Notes: generated by a model not told the origin, from the letters alone. DNA of 64,000 nucleotides from JAENVT01 sp039931555 (GCA_039931555.1 JBDTRP010000104.1:62001-126000); one strand, 5' to 3'. Positions 55,313 to 63,979 are shown, counted from the stretch's first letter. A program made the numbers and translations.

Positions 55313-56212
55313 ATGGCCATCGATGACCCGACAGCGATCCCGCAAACCCCGGACCAGCTCACCGAGTACATGCACGAGGCCGATCGCCTGTGGAACGACA
55401 CCCGCACTGACGAGGCCCACGTGCTGTACCGATCGGTGATGAGCGGTGTATCGGGCAGCCCGGAATCCAGCCTTGCGTCCTACCGGCTGGCGCTCTACCT
55501 GCAGACCATCGGCGATATCAACGGTGCCCTCGAGTTCCTCGAGGTCACCCATGAACCCGGCAAGCACGATCTCGAGATCGCATTGCGTGCGGAGATGCCG
55601 GACCAGGTGGTCGACCCGTCCAATCCGCCGCAGACCTTCGAGGCCTGTGAGCGGTACTTGGAGAGCATCGACAGTGCCTTCGACCGGAGAGACTGGACGA
55701 GCGTGGAGGCCCTGAGTCGCGCCTACCAGGACACGCCCGTCGACGTCGGCATTGGTCGTCACGCTGTGGCCCAGTCGTACCTCGGGGTGGCCTTGGTCCA
55801 CCTCGGTCGCAACGACGAGGCTCGTCCGGCGTTGGAGTACGTGTTGGCCAACAGCAACAGCGAGCAGCGTCTGACGATGGCACACGAGGCACTGCTGCAG
55901 ATCGGCGTGCAGGTCGATGACGGAGGCAACCCCTATCAAACCGACGATTCGGAGCTGCTGCTCGCCGGCATCGCCGCGTTCGAGAAGGGTGACACGTTGG
56001 TGGCGATGACCGAGTTGCAGTCGGTCGTGGATTCCGCCGATGCCGGTCCGGCCGACAAGGGCCGGGCACACTTCTACCTCGGGTCGATGGCGTACCACAA
56101 CAAGCGATTCGACGACGCCCGAACCCATTTACACGTCGCCCAAGCGGACGCACCCGATCCCGAACAAGGGTGGGCTGCTGACATGCTGACGTGGCGTTGG
56201 CAGGAGGACTGA
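55313..56212 (+). CDS. TPR-repeat protein
   Basis: 299-aa soluble protein made of helical hairpins that read as degenerate tetratricopeptide repeats: ASYRLALYLQTIGDINGALEFLE (about residues 46-68), AQSYLGVALVHLGRNDEARPALEYVL (about 153-178), LLAGIAAFEKGDTLVAMTELQSVV and AHFYLGSMAYHNKRFDDARTHL. It is probably a cytosolic scaffold; partners are unknown. It is transcribed from its own consensus promoter without a leader. A large dyad follows the stop. Confidence 0.75.
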   Translation: MAIDDPTAIPQTPDQLTEYMHEADRLWNDTRTDEAHVLYRSVMSGVSGSPESSLASYRLALYLQTIGDINGALEFLEVTHEPGKHDLEIALRAEMPDQVVDPSNPPQTFEACERYLESIDSAFDRRDWTSVEALSRAYQDTPVDVGIGRHAVAQSYLGVALVHLGRNDEARPALEYVLANSNSEQRLTMAHEALLQIGVQVDDGGNPYQTDDSELLLAGIAAFEKGDTLVAMTELQSVVDSADAGPADKGRAHFYLGSMAYHNKRFDDARTHLHVAQADAPDPEQGWAADMLTWRWQED

Positions 56213-56239
56213 CGGCCTCAGTTCGCCGGTGGGTCTCTC

Positions 56240-56289
56240 GAACCTTTGTCGGTCCCAGGTCGCTCAGCGACCTCGCAGCGACAAAGTTC
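56240..56289. terminator. Compound hairpin between convergent genes
   Basis: Outer arms GAACCTTTGTCG (56240-56251) and CGACAAAGTTC (56279-56289) pair with a single bulged C. The inner arms AGGTCGC (56257-56263) and GCGACCT (56267-56273) pair perfectly around a 3-nt loop. It lies in the 86-bp gap between the convergent TPR and YqgE genes. The outer arm gives a short T-rich run on both strands. Confidence 0.65.
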
Positions 56290-56298
56290 AGGCATCGG

Positions 56299-56859
56299 CT
56301 AGTTCGTCGACAGGTCGTCCGGTGCGTTGGCGATCCAGGCGACTCGCCCGTCCTGGCGGCGCAGGACGTGGCGCCACAGGTCTTCTGGCTCGTCATGGAA
56401 GACGTCGTCGCGGTGGGCGTCGAACACCATCCAGGCGCCGGCCGCGAGCTCGCTGTCCAGTTGGCCGGAGGCCCAGCCTGCGTAACCACGGAACATGCGC
56501 ACCCGCCCCACCTCATCGGCGACGTCGATCGGATCGCGGGCCAGGTCGACACTGCCGAGGTCGGGAAGGATCGCGCTCCAGGCATCATCGCGAGCACCGC
56601 GCAGCTCGGCGATCGCGATCAACGCGTCGTACTGCACAGGGCCCCCGTTGAAGACCACAGCGGGGGGCGCCGACAGGTCGATCCACAGATCGAGGCCGTC
56701 GATCGATGTTTCATCCGTCGGATGATTGAGCACTACTCCTACAGCGCCTTCTGCGCTGTGTTCCATCATGTAGACCACAGATCGGTCGAAATTCGGATCA
56801 TCGAGGGGCGGCGTTGCCAGCAACAACATGCCCTTCGTGGTCGCGTAGATGGAATTCAC
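56299..56859 (-). CDS. YqgE/AlgH family protein
   Basis: 186-aa conserved protein of unknown molecular function. Family marks: GMLLLATPPLDDPNFDRSVVYMMEHSAEGAVGVVLNHP, FNGGPVQ and RMFRGYAGWASGQLDSELAAGAW. AlgH has been linked to transcriptional regulation in Pseudomonas, but no mechanism is known. GTG 56859 gives the family-typical length; the frame is open for 160 bases upstream into the divergent gene. Confidence 0.9.
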   Translation of the reverse strand: MNSIYATTKGMLLLATPPLDDPNFDRSVVYMMEHSAEGAVGVVLNHPTDETSIDGLDLWIDLSAPPAVVFNGGPVQYDALIAIAELRGARDDAWSAILPDLGSVDLARDPIDVADEVGRVRMFRGYAGWASGQLDSELAAGAWMVFDAHRDDVFHDEPEDLWRHVLRRQDGRVAWIANAPDDLSTN

Positions 56860-56926
56860 GCATCCATTCTGGCGTTGAGACACGGTGATCGCTTCCCTCG
56901 GGATCGCAAGGAGAGAAATTCCCCTC

Positions 56927-57559
56927 ATGTTCAAGAAGTTCCTCGGTGCCGTCGCCATTTTCGGCGGTCTGGTCGTGGCCGGTGTGATCGGCTTCCAGCT
57001 GCTCGATTCACCGTTCTCCACCGTGACGAAGGATCACTCACCGCCTCCGGTCCTCACCGAACTGCGCGATTTGTCCGATTTCCACGCTGCTCAGGCTCAG
57101 TTCGAAGTGACGTTGGACCTTGAGAAGGATGTGAGATGGGTGCCGAGTGCGATCGCGGGGGAGCGCGTGCAGTTCCTCGGAGTCGGCACTGTTGATGCAG
57201 TGGTCGACTTCAGCACGCTCGGCGCCGGCGCCGTGAAGATCAGTGAAGATACGAAGTCGGTGATCGTCACGTTGCCGAGTGCGTACGCCAACGCTCCGGT
57301 GCTTGATCATCAAGTGAGCCACGTGATGAACCGCGACCGAGGCCTGCTCAACCGCATCGGGGGGCTGTTCAACGACAACCCGACCAGCGAGGATGCGCTG
57401 TACAAGGCGGCGATGAACAAGATGGCCGACGCCGCCAGCCAGACCGACCTCCTGCAGCGGGCGCAGGAACACACCACATTCGTGCTCACCGGCATGCTCA
57501 AAGCGATGGGCTTCGAGCAGATCGACGTTCGCTTCCAGGTGTCGAGCGCCTCGGTCTAG
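56927..57559 (+). CDS. DUF4230 membrane-anchored protein
   Basis: 210-aa protein with one N-terminal TM helix (about residues 5-24, FLGAVAIFGGLVVAGVIGF) and an extracytoplasmic domain. DUF4230 marks include the LTELRDLSDFHAAQAQFEVTLDL region and MNKMADAASQTDLLQRAQEHTTFVLTGML. Function unknown. An AAGGAG site lies about 12 nt before ATG 56927; GTG 56885 is in frame but gives a hydrophilic extension. The end is 50 bp from the argC operator. Confidence 0.75.
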   Translation: MFKKFLGAVAIFGGLVVAGVIGFQLLDSPFSTVTKDHSPPPVLTELRDLSDFHAAQAQFEVTLDLEKDVRWVPSAIAGERVQFLGVGTVDAVVDFSTLGAGAVKISEDTKSVIVTLPSAYANAPVLDHQVSHVMNRDRGLLNRIGGLFNDNPTSEDALYKAAMNKMADAASQTDLLQRAQEHTTFVLTGMLKAMGFEQIDVRFQVSSASV

Positions 57560-57572
57560 CCGGAACCCTAAG

Positions 57573-57610
57573 TTGCATGATCATGCGCTACAGCGTATGA
57601 TCATACGCTG
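57573..57610 (+). promoter_or_regulatory. argC promoter and tandem ARG boxes
   Basis: Box 1 is TTGCATGATCATGCGC (57573-57588). Box 2 lies in a perfect 20-bp palindrome (57591-57610, core AGCGTATGATCATACGCT). Centres are 20 bp apart, as for hexameric ArgR. TTGCAT (57573-57578), a 17-bp spacer and TATGAT (57596-57601) form a promoter covered by both boxes. TATGAT ends 8 nt before the argC GTG, so the transcript should be leaderless. Confidence 0.8.
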
Positions 57611-58626
57611 TGAAGCGAGTCGGCATCATCGGCGCATCGGGGTACACCGGAGCAGAACTGCTGCGGCTGTGTGCCCAACATCCAGAGTTCGACGTGGTGT
57701 ACGCCACCGGCGACAGCCAGGCCGGCACGTTGGCCAGCAGCTTGTACCCGAGCCTCGCTGCGCGATACCCCAACCTCGTGTTCGACGAGTTCGACCCCTC
57801 CAAGGCCGAAGGGCTCGACGTCGTGTTCCTCGGGTTGCCGCATGAGGCGTCGATGGCGCTGGCACCGCAACTGCACGGCACGGTCGGCTGCCTCGTCGAC
57901 CTGTCGGCGGCGTTCCGCCTGAAGGACGCATCGCTGTACCCGACGTGGTACGGGTTCACGCATGATCAACCGGAGTTGCTTGCCACCGCCGTGTTCGGGC
58001 TGCCGGAGTTGCATCGGGAGGATCTGAAGGAGGCAACGTTGGTGGCGACACCGGGCTGTCACGTGACCGCAGCAACGTTGGCGCTTGCGCCACTGGTGGA
58101 GGCCGGGGCGATCGATCCGAACGGCGTGATCGTCAGCTCGATCACCGGGGTCAGTGGTGCGGGCCGGGCGCTGAAGCACGCATCGATGTTCTGCACGGTC
58201 GACGAAGACGTGAGCGCCTATGGGCTGCTCGACCATCGCCATACGCCTGAGATCGAGCAGGAGACCGGCGCCCAGGTGCTGTTCACCCCGCACTTGGCTC
58301 CACTGAGTCGGGGCCTGCTGGCGACCTGCTACGCCAAGCCGAGCGGCAAGGTCACCACGGCGTCGCTCTTGGCAACACTTGCCGGGCGGTACCGCGGTGA
58401 GCCGTTCGTCGTCGTGCGTCCAGCCTCGCCGTCGACGAAGGCCACCTTGGGCAGCAACGTCGCCCACATCACGGCCCGGTTCGACGAGCGCACCAACACT
58501 GTCATTTCGATCTGTGCGATCGACAACCTCGCCAAGGGCGCATCCGGTGGGGCCATTCAGGCCGCCAATGTCGCCGTCGGCCTGTCCGAGACCTCGGGCT
58601 TGACGATGGTGGGCCTGTACCCATGA
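57610..58626 (+). CDS. argC: N-acetyl-gamma-glutamyl-phosphate reductase
   Basis: 338-aa NADPH-dependent enzyme, third step of arginine synthesis. NADP site: VGIIGASGYTGAELLRL (residues 4-20). The catalytic Cys is in VATPGCHVTAATLAL (near residue 148) and the His in TPHLAPLSRGLLAT. The KGASGGAIQAAN end motif is present. The GTG start is the last base pair of the ARG palindrome, which makes initiation and repression directly overlapping. It overlaps argB by ATGA. Confidence 0.95.
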   Translation: MKRVGIIGASGYTGAELLRLCAQHPEFDVVYATGDSQAGTLASSLYPSLAARYPNLVFDEFDPSKAEGLDVVFLGLPHEASMALAPQLHGTVGCLVDLSAAFRLKDASLYPTWYGFTHDQPELLATAVFGLPELHREDLKEATLVATPGCHVTAATLALAPLVEAGAIDPNGVIVSSITGVSGAGRALKHASMFCTVDEDVSAYGLLDHRHTPEIEQETGAQVLFTPHLAPLSRGLLATCYAKPSGKVTTASLLATLAGRYRGEPFVVVRPASPSTKATLGSNVAHITARFDERTNTVISICAIDNLAKGASGGAIQAANVAVGLSETSGLTMVGLYP

Positions 58627-59486
58627 CGATCACTGCTGCGGCCGACCGTGCCGCGACACTGGTCGAGGCGCTCCCGTACATCCGTCGATTCGCCGACCAG
58701 GTGGTGGTCGTGAAGTATGGCGGCAACGCATTGGCGGGCGCCTCCGCGGACGACGCCCTGGCGCTGTTCGCACAGGACATCGTGCTGATGCGTCAGGTCG
58801 GCATGCGACCTGTCGTCGTGCACGGCGGTGGCCCGCAGATCAGCGATCTCATGGCTCGGCTCGGCAAGCAGAGTGAGTTCCGCAACGGGCTGCGAGTCAC
58901 CGACGGCGAGACCATCGACATCGTCAGGATGGTGTTGATCGGCCAGGTCAACCCACAACTCGTTGCGGCGATCAACGTGCACGGCCCGCTGGCCGTCGGC
59001 GTGTCCGGCGAGGACGCCGGGCTGATCCGGGCCGCGGCTCGCAACCCAGACCTCGGGTTTGTAGGTGATGTCGAGTCGATCAACCCGACGATCCTGAACG
59101 CGCTCCTCGACGACGAGTTCATCCCGGTGGTCGCGACCATCGGCACCGACCTTGGTGGCCAAGCGTTCAACATCAACGCTGATACCGTTGCCGGCGCGAT
59201 TGCCGAAGCGCTCGGCGCCGAGAAGCTGGTGTACCTGACCGACATCGAAGGCCTCCGCCGAGTCATCGATGACTCTGCCTCGTTGATCCGTCAGACCACG
59301 CCGGATGAGCTCGATTCGCTGATGGCCGACGGCACGATCGCCGGCGGGATGATCCCCAAGGTCGAGAGCTGTGTTCATGCGGTGCGCAGCGGGGTTCGCC
59401 GAGCCCACATCCTCGATGGCCGGATCGCCCACGTACTTCTGTTGGAGATCTTCACTGACGAGGGAATAGGAACGATGGTCCAATGA
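58623..59486 (+). CDS. argB: Acetylglutamate kinase
   Basis: 287-aa amino-acid kinase phosphorylating N-acetylglutamate. Markers: VVVKYGGNAL (Lys near the N-terminus), VVHGGGPQISDLMARLG, RNGLRVTDGETIDIV (substrate Arg), and NINADTVAGAIAEALGAEKLVYLTDIEG. The N-terminal helix and GGMIPKVESC suit the arginine-inhibited hexameric type. It directly follows argC; the argJ gene that usually lies between them in actinobacteria is missing. Confidence 0.96.
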   Translation: MTITAAADRAATLVEALPYIRRFADQVVVVKYGGNALAGASADDALALFAQDIVLMRQVGMRPVVVHGGGPQISDLMARLGKQSEFRNGLRVTDGETIDIVRMVLIGQVNPQLVAAINVHGPLAVGVSGEDAGLIRAAARNPDLGFVGDVESINPTILNALLDDEFIPVVATIGTDLGGQAFNINADTVAGAIAEALGAEKLVYLTDIEGLRRVIDDSASLIRQTTPDELDSLMADGTIAGGMIPKVESCVHAVRSGVRRAHILDGRIAHVLLLEIFTDEGIGTMVQ

Positions 59487-60673
59487 GCTCACACGCATTC
59501 GATACATCGGCGGCGCCGACTGTCTGCCCGTTCATGCCGGTGTTCGGCGCGCCGCAGGTGATGTTCGTCCGTGGCAGCGGCACCGAACTGTGGGACAACA
59601 ACGGCAAGCGCTATCTCGACTTTCTCGGCGGGCTGGCGGTGATCGCACTCGGCCATTCGAATCCCCGCATCACCGAAGTGATCTCGGCACAAGCAGGCAC
59701 GCTGATGCACGTCAGCAACCTCTTCGCGACCGACAAAGCAACTGAAGCGGCGATCAAGATCGACGCGTTGCTGGCGGAGGCCACCGGCTCGGTTGGCCAG
59801 GTGTTCTTCTGCAACAGCGGTGCTGAGGCGAACGAAACCGCGTTGAAGCTGGCCCGCAAGTTCGGCGGCCGCGGCCGCCACGCCGTGGTCAGCGCGTTCG
59901 GCAGCTTCCACGGCCGCACACTGGCTGCGCTGGCCGCTACCGGACAACCCGCCAAGCACGAACCGTTCTTCCCGATGCCCGACGGGTTCCGTCATGTTGC
60001 ATACAACGACATCGATGCGTTGGAGGCGGCAATCGACACGACTGTTGCGGCGGTGTTGCTCGAGCCGGTGCAGGGCGAGGGCGGCGTGGTCCCGGCCGAT
60101 GATCAATATCTCCGCGACGTTCGGGCGCTCTGCGATGAACGTGGGTTGTTGATGATGCTCGACGAGATTCAGACCGGCTTCGGCCGAACCGGTGAATGGT
60201 TCGGCTTCCAGCACGCCGGCATCGTGCCCGATGTGGTCACGATGGCGAAGGCGATGGGGAACGGATTTCCCGTCGGGGCCACGTGGGCCAAGCTCGAGGT
60301 CGCCGCAGTGTTCCAACCAGGAGATCACGGCAGCACGTACAGCGGCACGGCGCTGGCGACCGCCGTCGTCAGCGCAGTGATCGACGAGATGCGCAGGATC
60401 GATGCGCCCGGTCTGGCTGCGAAGCAGGGGGAGTACCTCACCGCTCGATTGAGCGGGCTGCCCGGCGTCAGCTCTGTCCGCGGTCGGGGGCTGTTGCTCG
60501 CCGCCGAGCTCGCAGACGGTCGCGACGCGAAGGCCGCTTACACCGAACTGCTCGACCGCGGCCTGGTCACCAACGCCGTCACACCGACCTCGCTGCGATT
60601 CGCGCCGCCCTTGACCGTGACCGAGCACGAGCTCGACGAGGCCGTGGCCATCGTGGCGGACGTGTTGCGATGA
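59483..60673 (+). CDS. argD: Acetylornithine aminotransferase
   Basis: 396-aa class III PLP aminotransferase. It shows LDFLGGLAVIALGHSNP, FFCNSGAEANETALKLAR, FHGRTLAALAATG, LEPVQGEGGVVPA, LMMLDEIQTGFGRTG (PLP Asp), the Schiff-base Lys in MAKAMGNGFPVGA, and HGSTYSGTALA. It may also serve in lysine synthesis as succinyl-DAP aminotransferase. It starts by ATGA overlap with argB and ends by the same with argF. Confidence 0.95.
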   Translation: MSSHAFDTSAAPTVCPFMPVFGAPQVMFVRGSGTELWDNNGKRYLDFLGGLAVIALGHSNPRITEVISAQAGTLMHVSNLFATDKATEAAIKIDALLAEATGSVGQVFFCNSGAEANETALKLARKFGGRGRHAVVSAFGSFHGRTLAALAATGQPAKHEPFFPMPDGFRHVAYNDIDALEAAIDTTVAAVLLEPVQGEGGVVPADDQYLRDVRALCDERGLLMMLDEIQTGFGRTGEWFGFQHAGIVPDVVTMAKAMGNGFPVGATWAKLEVAAVFQPGDHGSTYSGTALATAVVSAVIDEMRRIDAPGLAAKQGEYLTARLSGLPGVSSVRGRGLLLAAELADGRDAKAAYTELLDRGLVTNAVTPTSLRFAPPLTVTEHELDEAVAIVADVLR

Positions 60674-61563
60674 GACACCTCCTGAACATCACCGACTTCT
60701 CGGCCGAGGAGCTGGTGCAGGTGTTGCACCTCGCCGAACGCACCGACCTCCGCCCGGTGCTCGCCGGCATGGGCGTCGCCCTGATCTTCGAGAAGCCGTC
60801 GAACCGCACTCGTCAATCGATGGAGATGGCGGTGGTGCAGCTGGGTGGTCACCCCGTCTACACACGAGGCGAGGAGGTTGGCTTTGACGCACGCGAATCG
60901 GTCGAGGACGTGACGCGAGTGATGGCCGGCTATCACGGCATGCTGGCTGCGAGAGTGTTTGAACACGGTGTGGTCGAACGCATGGCCGCTGTCGGCACCG
61001 TACCGATCGTGAACATGCTCAGCGATCACTCGCACCCATTGCAGGGCCTCGCCGACGTCTTGACGATGCAACAGGTGCACGGCGCGTTGGCCGGACACAC
61101 CGTCGCCTACGTGGGCGACTACAACAACGTCGCTCGCTCGCTGGCGGAGGCGTGCGTGCTGCTCGGCGCCGACGTCTCACTCGGCTGTCCGCTCGGCTAC
61201 GACGCTCCCGATGTCGAGCTCGAACGATTGAATCTGCTCGGCGCGGGCCAGGTCCGACAGGCCCATCGCGCCGACGATGCGGTCGGGGGAGCCATCGCCG
61301 TTCACACCGACACCTGGACATCGATGGGCCAGGAGTCCGAGAAGGACGAGCGCAAGCAGACCTTCGAGGGCTACACGGTGACCGAGCAGATGATGTCTCG
61401 CGCCGCACCGGGCGCCGGCTTCTACCACTGCCTGCCTGCATACCGCGGCGTCGAGGTCGCGGCAGAGGTGATCGACGGCCCCACCAGCCACGTGTTTCGC
61501 CAGGCCCACAATCGAATGCACGCCGCCCGCGGCGCGCTGGCGTTCCTGATGGGTGTGCGCTGA
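60670..61563 (+). CDS. argF: Ornithine carbamoyltransferase
   Basis: 297-aa trimeric enzyme joining ornithine and carbamoyl phosphate. The carbamoyl-phosphate loop reads EKPSNRTRQSMEMA (SNRTR in place of STRTR, a variant common in actinobacteria). Then VNMLSDHSHPLQGLADVLT, the ornithine-site TWTSMGQE and HCLPAYRG. It is the point where carAB product enters the arginine pathway, which fits the shared ARG boxes. The ATG is fixed by the ATGA overlap with argD. Confidence 0.95.
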   Translation: MRHLLNITDFSAEELVQVLHLAERTDLRPVLAGMGVALIFEKPSNRTRQSMEMAVVQLGGHPVYTRGEEVGFDARESVEDVTRVMAGYHGMLAARVFEHGVVERMAAVGTVPIVNMLSDHSHPLQGLADVLTMQQVHGALAGHTVAYVGDYNNVARSLAEACVLLGADVSLGCPLGYDAPDVELERLNLLGAGQVRQAHRADDAVGGAIAVHTDTWTSMGQESEKDERKQTFEGYTVTEQMMSRAAPGAGFYHCLPAYRGVEVAAEVIDGPTSHVFRQAHNRMHAARGALAFLMGVR

Positions 61564-62030
61564 TGGCGAGCAAAGTCCAACGGCAGCAACTCATCGGCAA
61601 GTTGATCGGCAAGCATGCCGTGACGAACCAGCCACAACTGGTGGATCTGCTCGCCGACGAAGGGATCGCCGCGACGCAGGCCACGGTGTCGCGCGACCTC
61701 GAAGACCTCGGCGCAGTCAAGGTGCGAGTCCCCGGCGGCGAGACGGTCTACGCGATCCCCGAGTACGAGCCCGCCCGAATCGCTCCCGAGGATCAATTGC
61801 GCCGCGTGATGGGGGAGTGGGTCGCCGAGGTCAAGGTGTCGGCAAACCTCGTCGTGCTGAGAACGCCACCCGGCTGCGCACACGTCGTTGCCTCCGCCAT
61901 CGATCGTTCGGGCATGAGCGGACTGATCGGCACCGTGGCAGGCGACGACACATTGATGTGCGTCGCCGACGAGTCGATGGGCGGCAAGGCGTTGGCAGCC
62001 CACCTTCGAGAACTCGCCGGGTTGTCGTGA
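61563..62030 (+). CDS. argR: Arginine repressor ArgR
   Basis: 155-aa repressor. The winged-helix DNA-binding domain spans about residues 1-70 (RQQLIGKLIGKHAVTNQPQLVDLL and ATQATVSRDLEDLGAVKVRV). The C-terminal arginine-binding, hexamer-forming domain spans about 80-155, with GMSGLIGTVAGDDTLMCVAD where the two Asp bind arginine. It likely acts on the boxes at 57573-57610 and 31036-31070 and so represses its own operon. The start shares a base with the argF stop (TGATG). Confidence 0.95.
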   Translation: MASKVQRQQLIGKLIGKHAVTNQPQLVDLLADEGIAATQATVSRDLEDLGAVKVRVPGGETVYAIPEYEPARIAPEDQLRRVMGEWVAEVKVSANLVVLRTPPGCAHVVASAIDRSGMSGLIGTVAGDDTLMCVADESMGGKALAAHLRELAGLS

Positions 62031-63433
62031 ATCCCGACGGGGAGCCTCCGACCGGGCAGTCGTTGTGGCACGGCCGATTCGAGGGCGGGCCGGCAGCAGA
62101 GCTGATGGCGTTCACCGAGAGCCTGTCGTTCGACGTGCGGCTGTGGCCCGACGACATCGCTGGGTCTGTTGCGCATGTGCTCGGCCTCGCCCATTCCGAG
62201 ATCATCACCACAGCCGAAGCCGACTCGATCATCGCCGCGCTCGACCAGGTCGCGGCCGAGATGAGTGCTGGATCCTTCGTGTTCGCGGAGAGCGACGAAG
62301 ACATCCACACGGCCGTCGAACGGCGAGTCACCGAGCTCGCCGGGCCGACCGGTGCGAAGTTGCACACCGGTCGCAGTCGCAACGACCAGTCGGCGACCGA
62401 CGTGCGTCTGTGGATGAAGCGCGAGCTCGGCACCATCGCTCAACAGATCGTGGACCTGCAATCGGTCCTGCTCCACAGGGCGCGTGCGGCCGGCGACGTC
62501 TACCTGCCCGGGTATACGCACCTGCAACGCGCGCAACCGGTGCTCCTCGCCCACCACCTCCTCGCTCACGGGTGGGCCCTCGGTCGCGACATCGACCGGA
62601 TTCTCGACGCCTTGGCGCGCATCGACGTGTCGCCCCTCGGTGCTGGGGCGTTGGCGGGCTCCTCGCTGCCACTCGATCCAGACTTCACGGCCGAGCGCCT
62701 CGGATTCGCTGCTCGATTCGAGAACTCACTCGACGCAGTGGGTTCGCGCGACCACGTGGCCGAATCACTGTTCGCGTTGACACTGGTGGCCATCAACTTG
62801 TCGCGCATCGGCGAGGAGTTCGTGCTGTGGACCACCGAGGAGTTCGGGTTCGCCCGCCTCGACGATGCGTATGCAACGGGCTCGTCGATGCTGCCGCAGA
62901 AGAAGAACCCCGACATTGCTGAACTGGCGCGGGGCAAGGGCGGCCGGTTGATCGGCAACCTCACCGGGTTCCTGGCGACGATGAAGGGCCTGCCGCTGAG
63001 CTACAACCGGGATTACCAGGAGGACAAGGAGCCACTGTTCGACTCCGTCGACCAGGTTCGCCTCGGTCTCGGAGCGGTCACCGGCATGATCGCTACGGCA
63101 ACGTGGGTTCCCGCGCGGATGCAGGCTGCTGCCGACGCCGAAGCCATGGCCGCCACCGATCTGGCCGAGTGGCTCGTGCAACGGGGCACGCCGTTCCGCG
63201 AAGCACACGCCGTGATCGGAGCCCTCGTCCGTCGATCGCTGCAGGGCGAAGCGTCACTGCGAACCTTGGTCGCCGCCGACCCATTGCTCGGCCCCGACGC
63301 CGCCGAGCTGGTCGCTGCCGGTGTCTCCATCAGACGACGCGTAACGCCGGGTGGATCGGGACCAGCCGCCGTCGCCGCGCAGATCGAGCGATTCGCGGCG
63401 TACGTCGATCGACTTCGTACTGCAACTGCGTGA
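62027..63433 (+). CDS. argH: Argininosuccinate lyase
   Basis: 468-aa fumarase-superfamily enzyme releasing arginine and fumarate. Markers: SLWHGRFEGGPAAELMAFTESLSFD, HTGRSRNDQSATDVRLWMK, PGYTHLQRAQPVLLAHHLLAH and the signature SSMLPQKKNPDIAELARGK. It follows argR directly (GTGA); argG, usually between them, is absent. Length is normal. It is coupled to the glycosylase gene by GTGA. Confidence 0.96.
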   Translation: MNPDGEPPTGQSLWHGRFEGGPAAELMAFTESLSFDVRLWPDDIAGSVAHVLGLAHSEIITTAEADSIIAALDQVAAEMSAGSFVFAESDEDIHTAVERRVTELAGPTGAKLHTGRSRNDQSATDVRLWMKRELGTIAQQIVDLQSVLLHRARAAGDVYLPGYTHLQRAQPVLLAHHLLAHGWALGRDIDRILDALARIDVSPLGAGALAGSSLPLDPDFTAERLGFAARFENSLDAVGSRDHVAESLFALTLVAINLSRIGEEFVLWTTEEFGFARLDDAYATGSSMLPQKKNPDIAELARGKGGRLIGNLTGFLATMKGLPLSYNRDYQEDKEPLFDSVDQVRLGLGAVTGMIATATWVPARMQAAADAEAMAATDLAEWLVQRGTPFREAHAVIGALVRRSLQGEASLRTLVAADPLLGPDAAELVAAGVSIRRRVTPGGSGPAAVAAQIERFAAYVDRLRTATA

Positions 63434-63918
63434 AGCGGGTCACACCGGCCTTCCTCGCGCGTGACGCCATGGAGGTCGCTCCTGACCTGCTCAACAAGCT
63501 GTTGCTCGTCGGCGACGTTGCCGCACGAATCATCGAGGTCGAGGCGTACACCCACGATGATCCGGCGAGTCACAGCTTCCGCGGTCGCACCAAACGCAAC
63601 GAGGTCATGTTCGGCCGACCGGGACATCTGTACGTGTACTTCGTCTACGGCATGCACTATTGCGTCAACATCGTGACCGGTCACGAAGGTGACGCCCAGG
63701 CCGTGCTGTTACGCGCGGTGATCTGCGACGGGATCGATCGTCGGCTCACCAACGGGCCGGCCAAGCTCTGCCGCCAACTCGGTATCGACATGGCCATGAA
63801 TGGTTCGCCGGCGCAGGTGGTCGACGACGGAGTCGGCCCGCCAACGACAGCGGTCGTCACACCGAGGATCGGGATCACCAAGGCGGTGGAATGGCCGCGG
63901 CGCTGGCTGGTTTGCTGA
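63430..63918 (+). CDS. 3-methyladenine DNA glycosylase (AAG type)
   Basis: 162-aa base-excision-repair enzyme of the mammalian AAG/MPG fold. It has the catalytic Glu in IIEVEAYTHDDPASHSFRGRTKRNEVMFG, HLYVYFVYGMHYCVNIVTG and LTNGPAKLCRQLGI. It is shorter than many (about 190-200 aa), with the end of the C-terminal strand region abbreviated. It follows argH by GTGA overlap, as in many actinobacteria, and is thus placed under the arg promoter. Confidence 0.9.
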   Translation: MKRVTPAFLARDAMEVAPDLLNKLLLVGDVAARIIEVEAYTHDDPASHSFRGRTKRNEVMFGRPGHLYVYFVYGMHYCVNIVTGHEGDAQAVLLRAVICDGIDRRLTNGPAKLCRQLGIDMAMNGSPAQVVDDGVGPPTTAVVTPRIGITKAVEWPRRWLVC

Positions 63919-63965
63919 TCGCGGCCCGCTACGATCGTGCAGACAACCCCGGCTCTCACAATTGA

Positions 63966-63979
63966 TTAGGCATGCCTAA
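63966..63979. promoter_or_regulatory. DtxR/IdeR-like palindrome
   Basis: TTAGGCATGCCTAA is a perfect 14-bp palindrome in the last 82 bp, after the glycosylase. It resembles the TTAGG-CCTAA half-sites of iron or manganese regulators (DtxR, IdeR, MntR). The gene it controls would lie beyond the window. TACGAT at 63930-63935 is a possible -10. Confidence 0.45.
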
